A stretch of DNA of 64,000 nt from Kitasatospora aureofaciens (GTDB lineage: Bacteria > Actinomycetota > Actinomycetes > Streptomycetales > Streptomycetaceae): assembly GCF_019192735.1 (NCBI RefSeq), contig NZ_JAHTKP010000039.1, positions 1 to 64,000 of the forward strand, given 5' to 3'. A model generated the notes under the pieces. It was given only the letters and a program-made list of their open reading frames with translations, was not told the origin of the DNA and did no database searches. This document shows positions 8,767 to 17,140 of this stretch, in pieces. How positions within the stretch are numbered: the first letter of the stretch is position 1; every line of letters begins with the position of its first letter. The position numbers and the translations under genes were made by a program.

Positions 8767-9105
8767 ATGACCAGCACTGAAACGACCGGCCAGGACGCAC
8801 CGCGCTACGTCCGGCTCAAGATCGAGCTCATCGCGGAGATCACCGACGAGGGCGCCCTGAAGGAGGCGGCCCTGCGGCAGGTGGCCGACGACGAGTACCT
8901 CGACGACGAGGAGCGCGCTCAGTCCGTCGAGGCCATCGAGGTGGACCCGTCGGGTTCGCTCGCTCACTTCATCGACCCGGTGGCGCTGCTCGGCGACGTG
9001 CCGGGCATCGAGCTCGCCTCGGCGACCTGGGAGTCGGCGCAGACCGAGTTCGACCCGGACAGCGAGGAATGGGACGAGTACACGGTGGACGAGTCCGCCG
9101 AGTAA
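8767..9105 (+). CDS. Acidic conserved hypothetical protein, 112 aa
   Basis: ATG 8767 begins MTSTETTGQDAPRYVRLKIE. The product is soluble, very acidic (DDEYLDDEERAQSVEAIEVD; SEEWDEYTVDESAE at the end) and has no Cys or membrane segment. I cannot assign a function. There is no Shine-Dalgarno before the ATG and a hairpin ends 18 bp upstream, so translation may be leaderless. It is followed by a textbook terminator, so it is transcribed alone. Confidence 0.75.
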   Translation: MTSTETTGQDAPRYVRLKIELIAEITDEGALKEAALRQVADDEYLDDEERAQSVEAIEVDPSGSLAHFIDPVALLGDVPGIELASATWESAQTEFDPDSEEWDEYTVDESAE

Positions 9106-9124
9106 CCACGGATTTCGGCTGCGG

Positions 9125-9158
9125 AAACGCCCGGTCTGCCAGTGCAGGCCGGGCGTTT
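9125..9158 (+). terminator. Intrinsic terminator with T-run
   Basis: A 10-bp stem (9125-9134 with 9149-9158) runs into TTTT-G-T; one of the few hairpins here with a classical T-run. Confidence 0.85.
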
Positions 9159-9226
9159 TGTCCCTATTCCATGGGAAGTTGGGTCATCTCATACGATCGC
9201 TTACTCTTCGGTGATGGAACCGTGAA

Positions 9227-9261
9227 CGGGCATATTGCGTTTCTGTATCCGTATATGCCCG
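9227..9261 (+). promoter_or_regulatory. Inverted repeat in the transpeptidase promoter/leader
   Basis: CGGGCATAT (9227-9235) is repeated in reverse as ATATGCCCG (9253-9261), 17 bp apart, in an A/T-rich stretch ending 25 bp before the GTG start. It could be an operator or a leader hairpin close to the ribosome site. Confidence 0.5.
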
Positions 9262-9286
9262 GGATGATCAGCAGGGAGAACGCGAC

Positions 9287-10561
9287 GTGACGGCACGCGA
9301 CGGTCAGGGCCGGTCGGCCGGGGGGAACTGGAGCCGGCGCGGCGTACTCGCGGGCCTGATCGGTGCCCCCGTCCTCCTGCTGGCGGCCTGCAACGACACC
9401 AAGAGCGCCGACGCGGGCGGCTCCGGCGGCTCGGGCGGTTCGGGCAGCGGCACCCCGGGCTCCGGCGGCAGCAGCGCGCCGAAGACCTCGGCCGCCGTGA
9501 TCACCGTCACCCCCGCCGACGGGACGGCCGCCGCCAGCTTCAGCGACCCGGTCAAGGTCACCGTCACCGGCGGCACCCTGGGCACCGTCAAGGTCGCCGA
9601 CTCCACCGGCAAGGAGCTGGCCGGCCAGCTCGCCGCCGACGGCACCAGCTGGACCTCCGCCGCCGCGCCGGTCAGCGGTACCAAGTACACCGTCGCCGCC
9701 ACCGCTCTGGACAAGGACAAGCTGGAGGCGGACGCCAACGCCGTCTTCACCACCGCCACCCCGGCCAACACCTTCGTGGGCTACTTCACCCCCGAGGACG
9801 GCTCGACCGTCGGCGTCGGCATGCCGGTCTCCATCAACTTCAGCAAGCCGATCACCGACCGCAAGGCCGTCCAGCAGGCGATCACCGTGACGGCCGAGCC
9901 GGGCGTCGAGATAGTCGGGCACTGGTTCTCCAGCACGCGCCTCGACTTCCGGCCGCAGGAGTACTGGGCGAAGGGCACCAAGGTCACCCTCAAGCTCCGG
10001 CTCAAGGACGTCGAAGGCGCCAAGGGCGTGTACGGCACCCAGTCCAAGGACGTGCGCTTCACCATCGGCCGCGCCCAGACCACCGTCGCCGACCTCGGCG
10101 CCAAGAAGCTCACCGTCACCACGGACGGTCAGGTCAGCGCCGTGTACAAGATCTCCGGCGGGGCGCCCGACCACACCACGTGGGGCGGCAAGATGGTCAT
10201 CTCCGAGCAGTACGAGCAGACCCGGATGAACTCGCAGACCGTCAACCTCGGCAGTGAGTACGACATCGCCGACGTGCCGCACGCCCAGCGGCTCACCACC
10301 TCGGGCACCTTCATCCACGGCAACTACTGGTCGTCGACGTCGATCTTCGGCAGCCAGAACACCAGCCACGGCTGCGTCGGCCTGCAGGACGCCAAGGGCG
10401 CGCAGGACTCCGGCACGGACGGCTACAAGTTCTACAAGAGCTCGATGATCGGCGACGTCGTCGAGGTCGTGAACTCCGGTGACAAGACCGTCGACCCGGC
10501 CAACGGCCTGAACGGCTGGAACCTCGGCTGGGCCGAGTGGAAGGCCGGCAGCGCGATCTGA
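9287..10561 (+). CDS. L,D-transpeptidase lipoprotein (YkuD domain)
   Basis: A 424-residue exported enzyme that should make or remodel 3-3 peptidoglycan cross-links, or attach proteins to peptidoglycan, at the outer membrane face. GTG 9287 follows AGGGAG. The signal peptide has SRRGVLAGLIG then the lipobox LLAAC, giving a lipidated Cys after a twin-Arg-like start. A Gly/Ser linker follows, then two beta-rich Ig-like modules (about residues 65-260) and the C-terminal YkuD domain, with His in GTFIHGNYW and the catalytic SHGCVGL motif (His361, Cys363). This matches the Ig-Ig-YkuD mycobacterial LdtMt2-type layout. Confidence 0.93.
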   Translation: MTARDGQGRSAGGNWSRRGVLAGLIGAPVLLLAACNDTKSADAGGSGGSGGSGSGTPGSGGSSAPKTSAAVITVTPADGTAAASFSDPVKVTVTGGTLGTVKVADSTGKELAGQLAADGTSWTSAAAPVSGTKYTVAATALDKDKLEADANAVFTTATPANTFVGYFTPEDGSTVGVGMPVSINFSKPITDRKAVQQAITVTAEPGVEIVGHWFSSTRLDFRPQEYWAKGTKVTLKLRLKDVEGAKGVYGTQSKDVRFTIGRAQTTVADLGAKKLTVTTDGQVSAVYKISGGAPDHTTWGGKMVISEQYEQTRMNSQTVNLGSEYDIADVPHAQRLTTSGTFIHGNYWSSTSIFGSQNTSHGCVGLQDAKGAQDSGTDGYKFYKSSMIGDVVEVVNSGDKTVDPANGLNGWNLGWAEWKAGSAI

Positions 10562-10578
10562 CGCCGCCAGCTGAAAAC

Positions 10579-10619
10579 ACTCCTCGGGCGGACCGAACCT
10601 CGCGGTCCGTCCGAGGAGT
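10579..10619. terminator. Bidirectional terminator
   Basis: A 16-bp stem with one G-U pair (10579-10594 with 10604-10619) lies between the convergent transpeptidase and cupin genes; the A-run on its left serves the minus strand. Confidence 0.8.
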
Positions 10620-10693
10620 CAGGTGGGTGTGAAACGCGAGCAGACACAGCGACAGGACGCCGAGTTCGGCGCGCACGCTCTGATCGGGCCGGT

Positions 10694-11056
10694 TCACCTC
10701 TTCGCGTAGTCGGCGAACCCCTGCCAGTCGACGACGACACAGGGCTCGTCACCCAGGATCCAGGCGTCGTGCCCGGGCGGGCAGATCATGAAGTCGCCGG
10801 GGCCGAACTCGGCCTCCTGGCCGTCGTCCATGACGATCTTCATCCGGCCCGAGATCACGTACCCCAGGTGGGCGGCCTCGCAACTGTCGGTCCTGGCGAT
10901 CGGCTTGACGTGTTTGGACCACTGCCAGCCCGGCTGGAACACGGCCCGGCCCACCGGGCCCGCGTCCAGGTTGACCAGGCGCAGCTCCCCCATGCCCTCT
11001 TCGAAGGGGCGGACTTCCTCGGGGTCGTCGAAGTTCTTGCGGACGAGACCGGACAT
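10694..11056 (-). CDS. Cupin-domain protein, 120 aa
   Basis: A small single-domain cupin starting at ATG 11056 (MSGLVRKNFDDPEEVRPFEE). The first cupin motif reads AAHLGYVISGRMKIVMDDGQE and the second FGPGDFMICPPGHDAWILGDE, so the beta-barrel is complete. Only some of the usual metal ligands are visible (His in AAHLGY, Glu in GQEAEF, His in PGHDAW). The role could be small-molecule binding or an isomerase/dioxygenase-like reaction; I cannot choose. It sits downstream of msrA on the same strand, but a 16-bp hairpin separates them. Confidence 0.85.
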   Translation of the reverse strand: MSGLVRKNFDDPEEVRPFEEGMGELRLVNLDAGPVGRAVFQPGWQWSKHVKPIARTDSCEAAHLGYVISGRMKIVMDDGQEAEFGPGDFMICPPGHDAWILGDEPCVVVDWQGFADYAKR

Positions 11057-11075
11057 GGCGCACTCCTCTCCACGA

Positions 11076-11111
11076 GGGCGGCCCGGCCACCGAACGGTGG
11101 CCGGGCCGCCC
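11076..11111 (-). terminator. Terminator of msrA
   Basis: A perfect 16-bp stem with a GAAC loop (11076-11091 with 11096-11111) lies between the msrA stop codon and the cupin gene. Confidence 0.8.
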
Positions 11112-11173
11112 CGCCGGTGCCTCCAGTCTGCGCCCGGCCCGGGGAGCGGTCACTTTGGGTGGCCGGCCCCCGG

Positions 11174-11851
11174 TCAGCCCTGGGTACGGGCCACCCCGAT
11201 CGGGCAGGAGGCGCCGGTGCCGCCGAGGCCGCAGTAGCCGTTGGGGTTCTTGGCGTCGGACAGGTACTGCTGGTGGTACGGCTCGGCCGGGTAGAAGGGG
11301 CCGGCCGGGGCGATCTCGGTGGTGATCGCGCCGAGGCCGAGGGCGGTCAGGGCCGGCTGGAAGGCGTCCCGGGTGGCGGTCGCGGCGGCGGCCTGGGCGG
11401 GGGAGTGGGTGTAGACCGCCGAGCGGTACTGGGTGCCCACGTCGTTGCCCTGGCGATTGCCCTGGGTCGGGTCGTGCGCCTCCCAGAAGGTCTTCAGCAG
11501 CCGCTCGTAGGAGGTCACCGCCGGGTCGAACACCACCCGGACCGCCTCGGTGTGCCCGGTCAGCCCGCTGCACACCTCCTCGTACGTCGGGTTCGGGGTG
11601 TGGCCGCCCTGGTAGCCGACCAGCGTCGTCCAGACGCCGGGCAGGCGCCAGAACGTCCGCTCGGCGCCCCAGAAGCAACCCAGCCCGAAGTCGGCCACCT
11701 CCAGCCCCTCCGGGTACGGGCCGGTGAGTGGGTGGCCGAGCACGGTGTGCGGTTCGCGCAGGGTGAAGGGCGGCGCTTCCCGGCCGGGCAGCGCCTGGTC
11801 GGCGGGGACGAGCGAGGTCTTGTGGCGGTTGAACAGCACGGCCTGCTCCAT
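11174..11851 (-). CDS. msrA: Peptide-methionine (S)-S-oxide reductase
   Basis: A 225-residue MsrA that repairs methionine S-sulfoxide in proteins and free methionine. The catalytic motif GLGCFWGAER places the nucleophile at Cys59. The family signatures GYQGGHTPNPTYEEVCSG and GHTEAVRVVFDP follow. C-terminal Cys residues in NGYCGLGGTGASCPIG are placed to act as resolving Cys. The N-terminal extension (about 50 residues, KTSLVPADQALPGRE) is typical of the MsrA forms found in actinomycetes and E. coli. It is divergent from the gamma-synthase gene, 103 bp apart. Confidence 0.95.
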   Translation of the reverse strand: MEQAVLFNRHKTSLVPADQALPGREAPPFTLREPHTVLGHPLTGPYPEGLEVADFGLGCFWGAERTFWRLPGVWTTLVGYQGGHTPNPTYEEVCSGLTGHTEAVRVVFDPAVTSYERLLKTFWEAHDPTQGNRQGNDVGTQYRSAVYTHSPAQAAAATATRDAFQPALTALGLGAITTEIAPAGPFYPAEPYHQQYLSDAKNPNGYCGLGGTGASCPIGVARTQG

Positions 11852-11954
11852 CGGGGTAGGGAGGGTTGCCCAGGGTTCAACGCGGGGGGCCGCCCGCGGA
11901 TTCCGTCCTGCTGTTCCGGCGGGCGCCCGGGCGTACGACCACTACGCTCGGACC

Positions 11955-13109
11955 ATGACCGAGCACCAGCTTCCCCAGGGCTTCGAGACCCTCGCCATCC
12001 ACGCGGGTCAGGAAGCAGACCCCCAGACCGGGGCCGTCGTCACGCCGATCTACCAGGTGTCCACCTACAAGCAGGACGGGGTGGGCGGCCTGCGGGGCGG
12101 TTACGAGTACAGCCGCAGCGCCAACCCGACCCGCACCGCGCTGGAGGAGTGCCTCGCGGCGCTGGAGGGCGGCGCCCGCGGCCTCGCCTTCGCCTCCGGA
12201 CTGGCCGCCGAGGACACCCTGCTGCGCACCATCCTCAAGCCGGGCGACCACATCGTGATCCCCAACGACGCCTACGGCGGCACCTTCCGGCTCTTCGCCA
12301 AGGTGCTGACCCGCTGGGGCGTCGAGTTCTCCGTCGCCAACACCCAGGACCTGGAGACCGTCCGCGCCGCGCTGCGGCCCAACACCCGCGCGGTGTGGGT
12401 GGAGACGCCGTCCAACCCGCTGCTGGGCATCACCGACCTGGCCGCGCTCGCCGAGATCGCGCACGGCGCCGGCGCGCTGCTGGTGGTCGACAACACCTTC
12501 GCCAGCCCGTACCTGCAGCAGCCGATCTCGTTCGGCGCGGACGCCGTCGTGCACTCCACCACCAAGTACATGGGCGGCCACTCGGACGTCGTCGGCGGTG
12601 CGCTGGTGCTGGCCGACGCGGCCCTCGGCGAGGAGGTCGCGTACCACCAGAACGCGATGGGCGCCGTCTCCGGCCCGTTCGACGCCTGGCTGGTGCTGCG
12701 CGGCATCAAGACGCTGGGCGTCCGGATGGACCGGCACAGCTCCAACGCGGAGAAGGTCGCCGAGCTGCTGGCGGGCCACCCCAAGGTCAGCCAGGTGCTC
12801 TACCCGGGCCTGCCCGGGCACCCCGGCCACGACATCGCGGCCAAGCAGATGAAGGCATTCGGCGGCATGGTGTCGTTCCGGGTCGCGGGCGGCGAGGAGG
12901 CGGCGGTCGAGGTCTGCAACCGTGCGCAGCTGTTCACCCTCGGCGAGTCGCTGGGCGGCGTGGAGTCGCTGATCGAGCACCCGGGCCGGATGACCCACGC
13001 CTCGGCGGCGGGCTCGCCGCTGGAGGTCCCGGGCGACCTGGTGCGCGTGTCGGTCGGCATCGAGTCGATCGACGACCTGCTTGCCGACCTCAAGCAGGCG
13101 CTGGGCTAG
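11955..13109 (+). CDS. Cystathionine gamma-synthase / gamma-lyase family enzyme
   Basis: A 384-residue PLP enzyme of the Cys/Met metabolism family. The PLP lysine is Lys204 in VVHSTTKYMGGHSD. Other signatures are YEYSRSANPTRTALEECLA and VETPSNPLLGITD. Sequence alone does not settle whether it makes cystathionine from O-succinyl/acetylhomoserine or splits it to cysteine and 2-oxobutyrate. With cbs 3.6 kb upstream, a reverse-transsulfuration role is plausible. The ATG at 11955 has no obvious Shine-Dalgarno, so the mRNA may be leaderless. The stop codon overlaps the convergent MarR gene by 4 bp. Confidence 0.9.
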   Translation: MTEHQLPQGFETLAIHAGQEADPQTGAVVTPIYQVSTYKQDGVGGLRGGYEYSRSANPTRTALEECLAALEGGARGLAFASGLAAEDTLLRTILKPGDHIVIPNDAYGGTFRLFAKVLTRWGVEFSVANTQDLETVRAALRPNTRAVWVETPSNPLLGITDLAALAEIAHGAGALLVVDNTFASPYLQQPISFGADAVVHSTTKYMGGHSDVVGGALVLADAALGEEVAYHQNAMGAVSGPFDAWLVLRGIKTLGVRMDRHSSNAEKVAELLAGHPKVSQVLYPGLPGHPGHDIAAKQMKAFGGMVSFRVAGGEEAAVEVCNRAQLFTLGESLGGVESLIEHPGRMTHASAAGSPLEVPGDLVRVSVGIESIDDLLADLKQALG

Positions 13110-13591
13110 GGCTGTTGACCCTGCCGGTCGGCCGTGTATGACTCCATCGCGAGGTTGAAGCGGGCCAGCAGGGTGCAGAACGCGTGCTGCTCCTCGGGGT
13201 GCCAGCCGGCCACCAGGCGGCGGGTCAACTCAGCCCGCCCGTCCCGGACTTCGGCGAGGCGGTGGGCGCCGACCGGGGTCAGCGCGAGGCGGACGGCGCG
13301 GCGGTCGGCCGGGTCCTGGACCCGGCCGACCAGCCCGGCCGCGACCAGCGGGGCGACCTGTCTGGTCACCGTGGAGGAGTCGACGCCGAGCGCGTCGGCC
13401 AGTGCCTTGACGATGGCGGGCCCGTGCCGCTCCAGGCGGTCGAGCAGCAGGTAGGCGGCCCGGTCCAGCGCGCCGACGCCGTCGGAGGTCCGGACCTGTT
13501 CCATCCGGCGGGCGAACAGCGCCAGCTGGTACTGGAGTTGGGTGTGCACGGGGTCGGTGCGGTCGGTGGCCTGGGGCGAGGTCGTCGTCAT
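13106..13591 (-). CDS. MarR-family transcriptional regulator
   Basis: A 161-residue winged-helix regulator starting at ATG 13591. The recognition region reads AIVKALADALGVDSSTVTRQ, followed by the wing LVGRVQDPADRRAVRLALTP, the standard MarR signature DPxDRR. Helices at both ends form the dimer interface. It is divergent from threonine ammonia-lyase across 122 bp, and an inverted repeat just ahead of its start suggests self-control and possibly control of ilvA. The ligand is unknown. Confidence 0.92.
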   Translation of the reverse strand: MTTTSPQATDRTDPVHTQLQYQLALFARRMEQVRTSDGVGALDRAAYLLLDRLERHGPAIVKALADALGVDSSTVTRQVAPLVAAGLVGRVQDPADRRAVRLALTPVGAHRLAEVRDGRAELTRRLVAGWHPEEQHAFCTLLARFNLAMESYTADRQGQQP

Positions 13592-13599
13592 CGCGGCTC

Positions 13600-13612
13600 A
13601 CGATCGTCGTGC
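13600..13612. promoter_or_regulatory. Possible MarR operator
   Basis: CACGA-TCG-TCGTG, a short perfect inverted repeat, lies 9 bp in front of the MarR start codon. MarR proteins commonly bind such repeats in their own promoter. Confidence 0.4.
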
Positions 13613-13713
13613 GGTGAGGGAGGCTCAGAAGCAGCAGCGTACGCGGGCCGGGCGGGCCCGGGAACAGTCCCGGCATCCCGGATTGCCCGCCCCCGCCGCC
13701 GTAGGCTGGCGTT

Positions 13714-14925
13714 ATGCACACGTGGCCGATCACGCTCGACGACGTCCGGGGCGCCCAGAAGATGCTCGCCGGGGTCGCCCGGGTGACCCCGATGGAGGGC
13801 AGCCGGCACCTGTCCGAACTGATCGGCGCGCCGGTCCACCTGAAGTGCGAGAACCTCCAGCGCACCGGCTCGTTCAAGCTGCGCGGGGCGTACGTGCGGA
13901 TCGCGGGACTCACGCCCGTGCAGCGGGCCGGCGGAGTGGTCGCGGCGAGCGCCGGGAACCACGCCCAGGGGGTGGCGCTGGCGGCCTCGCTGCTGGGCGT
14001 CCGCTCGACCGTCTTCATGCCGGTGGCCGCGCCGCTGCCCAAGGTCGCGGCGACCCGCGCGTACGGCGCCGAGGTCCGGCTGCACGGCAGCTCGGTGGAC
14101 GAGGCGCTGCAGGCCGCGCAGCGGTACTCGGAGGCGACCGGCGCGGTGTTCATCCACCCCTTCGACCATTGGGACGTGGTCACCGGCCAGGCCACCGTCG
14201 GGCTGGAGATCCTGGAGCAGTGCCCGGAGGTGCGGACCATCCTGGTCGGGGTGGGCGGCGGCGGGCTGATGGCCGGGATCGCGGCGGCGGTCAAGCCGGT
14301 GCGGCCGGACGTGCGGGTGATCGGGGTGCAGGCGGCGGGCGCCGCCGCGTACCCGCCCTCGCTGGCGGCCGGGCGCCCGGTGTCGCTGGAGCACTTCGCG
14401 ACCATGGCCGACGGGATCATGGTCGGCCGGCCCGGGGACATCCCGTTCGAGGTGATCAACACGCTCGCGGACGGCATCAGGACGGTCTCCGAGGACGCGC
14501 TGTCGCGGGCGCTGCTGCTCGGCCTGGAGCGGCTGAAGCTGGTGGTCGAGCCGGCCGGAGCGGCCCCGATCGCGGCACTGCTGGAGCAGCCGGAGACCTT
14601 CGAGGGCCCGGTGGTGGCCGTCCTGTCGGGCGGCAACATCGACCCGCAGCTGATGCAGCGGGTGTTGCGGCACGGGCTGGCGGCGGCCGGGCGGTACCTG
14701 TCGCTGCGGGTGCGGCTGGCGGACAAGCCGGGCTCGCTGGCCGATCTGCTCGGCGTGTTGACCAGGGTGGACGCGAACGTGCTGGACGTCGCGCACGTGC
14801 GGACCGACCCGCGGCTGGGGCTGACCGAGGTCGAGGTGGACCTGCACCTGGAGACCAAGGGGCCGGAGCACTGCGCGGCGGTGGTCGGCGAACTCCGGGA
14901 CGCGGGGTACGTCGTCTCCAGCTGA
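13714..14925 (+). CDS. ilvA: Threonine ammonia-lyase (threonine deaminase)
   Basis: A 403-residue PLP fold-type II enzyme converting threonine to 2-oxobutyrate and ammonia. PLP Lys55 is in RTGSFKLRGAY; the Ser/Gly phosphate loop is VGVGGGGLMAG, and ASAGNHAQGVAL is the Asn-containing substrate loop. Residues from about 328 form one ACT domain (YLSLRVRLADKPGSLADLLG), the compact layout of the actinomycete and catabolic forms rather than the 500-residue E. coli IlvA. 2-Oxobutyrate feeds isoleucine synthesis. Divergent from the MarR regulator. Confidence 0.92.
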   Translation: MHTWPITLDDVRGAQKMLAGVARVTPMEGSRHLSELIGAPVHLKCENLQRTGSFKLRGAYVRIAGLTPVQRAGGVVAASAGNHAQGVALAASLLGVRSTVFMPVAAPLPKVAATRAYGAEVRLHGSSVDEALQAAQRYSEATGAVFIHPFDHWDVVTGQATVGLEILEQCPEVRTILVGVGGGGLMAGIAAAVKPVRPDVRVIGVQAAGAAAYPPSLAAGRPVSLEHFATMADGIMVGRPGDIPFEVINTLADGIRTVSEDALSRALLLGLERLKLVVEPAGAAPIAALLEQPETFEGPVVAVLSGGNIDPQLMQRVLRHGLAAAGRYLSLRVRLADKPGSLADLLGVLTRVDANVLDVAHVRTDPRLGLTEVEVDLHLETKGPEHCAAVVGELRDAGYVVSS

Positions 14926-14982
14926 GCCCCGGGCCCAGTTCCGATCATTCAGTGTCAGTGGTGCCCGTCATGATGGCGGAGC

Positions 14983-15034
14983 CTTGACCCTTGACGCGAT
15001 ATATCGCGAGCTGGCACACTCGCGATACATCGCG
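14983..15034 (+). promoter_or_regulatory. Promoter with two tandem palindromic operators for the ABC exporter
   Basis: CGCGATATATCGCG (14995-15008) is a perfect 14-bp palindrome and CGCGATACATCGCG (15021-15034) repeats it with one mismatch, 26 bp centre to centre. A -35-like TTGACG (14991-14996) overlaps the first and a -10-like CACACT (15015-15020) lies between them, so a bound repressor would block the promoter. Such A/T-cored GCGATA palindromes are typical of PadR- and GntR/YtrA-like regulators of drug exporters; that assignment is inference. Confidence 0.6.
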
Positions 15035-15130
15035 TTCTCTGTCCTCGGGCGAAAACCGAGTCGTCCGCGTACCCCTGTACGGGTCACAGTGGGACAGATC
15101 GCCCCTTCGTCCGAGGAGATGAGGCAGGCC

Positions 15131-16201
15131 ATGGCGCCAGCCATCCAAGCCGAGAACCTGGTGAAGACCTTCGGCGACGTACGAGCCCTGGACGGCGTCA
15201 GCCTGGACGTCCCCGAGGGCACGGTGCTCGGGCTGCTCGGCCCGAACGGCGCCGGCAAGACCACCACCGTGCGGGTCCTCACCACCCTGCTCCGCCCCGA
15301 CTCCGGCCGCGCGGTGGTCGCCGGGGTCGACGTCCTCAAGCACCCCAACCAGGTCCGCAGCCTGATAGGCCTCTCCGGTCAGTACGCGGCGGTCGACGAG
15401 TACCTCACCGGCTTCGAGAACCTCCAGATGGTCGGCGAGCTCTACCAGATGACCGCGCGCGCCGCGAAGGCCCGCGCGCTGGAGCTGCTGGAGTGGTTCA
15501 ACCTCACCGAGGCCAAGGACCGCACCGCCAAGACCTACTCCGGTGGCATGCGCCGCCGCCTGGACCTCGCCGCCGCGCTGGTCGTCCGGCCGCCGGTGAT
15601 GTTCCTCGACGAGCCGACCACCGGCCTCGACCCCCGCAATCGGCTCGCGCTCTGGGAGGTCATCGAGACCCTGGTCGAGCAGGGCACCACGCTGCTGCTC
15701 ACCACCCAGTACCTGGAGGAGGCCGACCGGCTCGCCCACGACATCGCCGTGGTCGACCACGGCCGGGTGATCGCCCGCGGCACCGCCGACCAGCTCAAGG
15801 CACAGATCGGCGGCGAGCGGATCGAGGTCGTCGTGCACCGGGCCGACCTGGTCGCCGACGCGGTCGCGACGCTGTCCGGGTACGCGCTCGGCGAGCCGGC
15901 CGTCGAGCGGAACACCCGCAGGATCACTGTTCCGGTCAGCGGCGGCGCCCGGGTGCTCGCGGACGTCATCCGCGACCTGGACGCCCGCTCGATCGAGATC
16001 GACGACATCGGCCTGCGCCGGCCGACCCTGGACGACGTCTTCCTCACCCTCACCGGGCACGTCGCGGAGGCGGCGGACGAGGAGAACGGCACGGACGCCA
16101 CGGGCCGCGGCCGGGGAGGGCGCGGCACGGGCGGCACGGCGGGCGACGAGAGCGGCCCGGACCAGGACAAGCAGGCCGTCGCGGCCGGAACGGAGCTGTG
16201 A
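15131..16201 (+). CDS. DrrA-like ABC transporter ATP-binding protein
   Basis: The ATPase of a two-gene exporter. I use ATG 15131 (MAPAIQAENLVKTFGDVRAL) because GAGGAG at 15113-15118 is spaced correctly for it; an in-frame ATG at 15119 is too close. The 356-residue product has Walker A GPNGAGKTTT, the ABC signature YSGGMRRRLDLAAALV, Walker B PVMFLDEPTTGLDPR and the H-loop region TTQYLEEADRLAHD. A DrrA-type regulatory domain follows, and then an unusual 50-residue Gly/Glu/Asp-rich tail. The permease gene begins 2 bp after the stop codon. Confidence 0.93.
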   Translation: MAPAIQAENLVKTFGDVRALDGVSLDVPEGTVLGLLGPNGAGKTTTVRVLTTLLRPDSGRAVVAGVDVLKHPNQVRSLIGLSGQYAAVDEYLTGFENLQMVGELYQMTARAAKARALELLEWFNLTEAKDRTAKTYSGGMRRRLDLAAALVVRPPVMFLDEPTTGLDPRNRLALWEVIETLVEQGTTLLLTTQYLEEADRLAHDIAVVDHGRVIARGTADQLKAQIGGERIEVVVHRADLVADAVATLSGYALGEPAVERNTRRITVPVSGGARVLADVIRDLDARSIEIDDIGLRRPTLDDVFLTLTGHVAEAADEENGTDATGRGRGGRGTGGTAGDESGPDQDKQAVAAGTEL

Positions 16202-16202
16202 G

Positions 16203-17060
16203 ATGAGCACCGCCACCGAGCACGCCATCGGCGCCGCGATACCCCGGCAGCGCCGGGGGCTGTCCGCCACCCTGCACGACTCCTGGGTGGTCGCCAAGCG
16301 CAATCTGCGCCGGATGTCCAGGATCCCCGAGATCGTGGTCTTCGGGCTCATGCAGCCGGTCATGTTCGTGCTGCTGTTCTCCTACGTCATGGGCGGGGCG
16401 ATCCAGATCCCCGGGACGCACGCCAGCTCCAACTCGTACATCCAGTTCCTGATGGCCGGCATCTTCGCCCAGACCGTCACCTTCGCCACCGCCGGCGCCT
16501 CCGCGGGCATCGCGGAGGACATGACCAAGGGCCTGGTGGACCGGTTCCGCTCGCTGCCGATGGCCCGCTCGGCGGTGCTGGTCGGCCGCACCCTGGCCGA
16601 CCTCTGCCAGACCGCGTTCACCGTGATCGTGCTGGCCCTGGTCGCGCTGGCGGTCGGCTGGCGGATCCACGACGGGGTGCTCCGCGCGCTCGGCGCGTTC
16701 GTGCTGCTGCTCCTGCTCGGCTACGCCTTCTCCTGGATCGGCGCACTGATCGGCCTGTCGGTGCGCAGCCCCGAGGCGGCCACCTCGGCCGGGCTGATCT
16801 GGCTGTTCCCGCTGACCTTCGTCTCCAACGCGTTCGTGCCGGTCGGTTCGATGCCGGGCTGGCTGCAGGGGATCGCGTACTGGAACCCGTTCAGCGCGAC
16901 CGTGCAGGCCTGCCGCGACCTGTTCGGCAACCAGGTCGGGCCGGTGGACAGCGCCTGGCCGATGCAGCACGCGGCGCTGGTGTCGATGCTCTGGTCGGTG
17001 CTGATCACCGCGGTGTTCTCCTGGCTGTCGGTGCGCAAGTACCGCTCGGCCGTGGGCTGA
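16203..17060 (+). CDS. DrrB-like ABC transporter permease
   Basis: A 285-residue ABC-2 type membrane protein with six hydrophobic segments. It starts at ATG 16203, one base after the ATPase stop codon, so the two are translationally coupled. Family features are the N-terminal amphipathic start (LHDSWVVAKRNLRRMSRIPE), GLVDRFRSLPMARSAVLVGR in the cytoplasmic loop, and the conserved SNAFVPVGSMPGWLQGIAYW near the C-terminus. Homologues export anthracyclines and other hydrophobic compounds; the substrate here is not known. A 19-bp terminator hairpin ends the operon. Confidence 0.92.
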   Translation: MSTATEHAIGAAIPRQRRGLSATLHDSWVVAKRNLRRMSRIPEIVVFGLMQPVMFVLLFSYVMGGAIQIPGTHASSNSYIQFLMAGIFAQTVTFATAGASAGIAEDMTKGLVDRFRSLPMARSAVLVGRTLADLCQTAFTVIVLALVALAVGWRIHDGVLRALGAFVLLLLLGYAFSWIGALIGLSVRSPEAATSAGLIWLFPLTFVSNAFVPVGSMPGWLQGIAYWNPFSATVQACRDLFGNQVGPVDSAWPMQHAALVSMLWSVLITAVFSWLSVRKYRSAVG

Positions 17061-17074
17061 GCCGCGCCCGGACG

Positions 17075-17117
17075 CGCCGAAGGGCGGCCGCAGGGACTCT
17101 GCGGCCGCCCTTCGGCG
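17075..17117. terminator. Terminator after the ABC operon, shared with greA
   Basis: A perfect 19-bp stem (17075-17093 with 17099-17117) with a 5-nt loop lies between convergent units. Confidence 0.85.
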
Positions 17118-17140
17118 GGTTCACGGCTCTTGCGGCTGCC

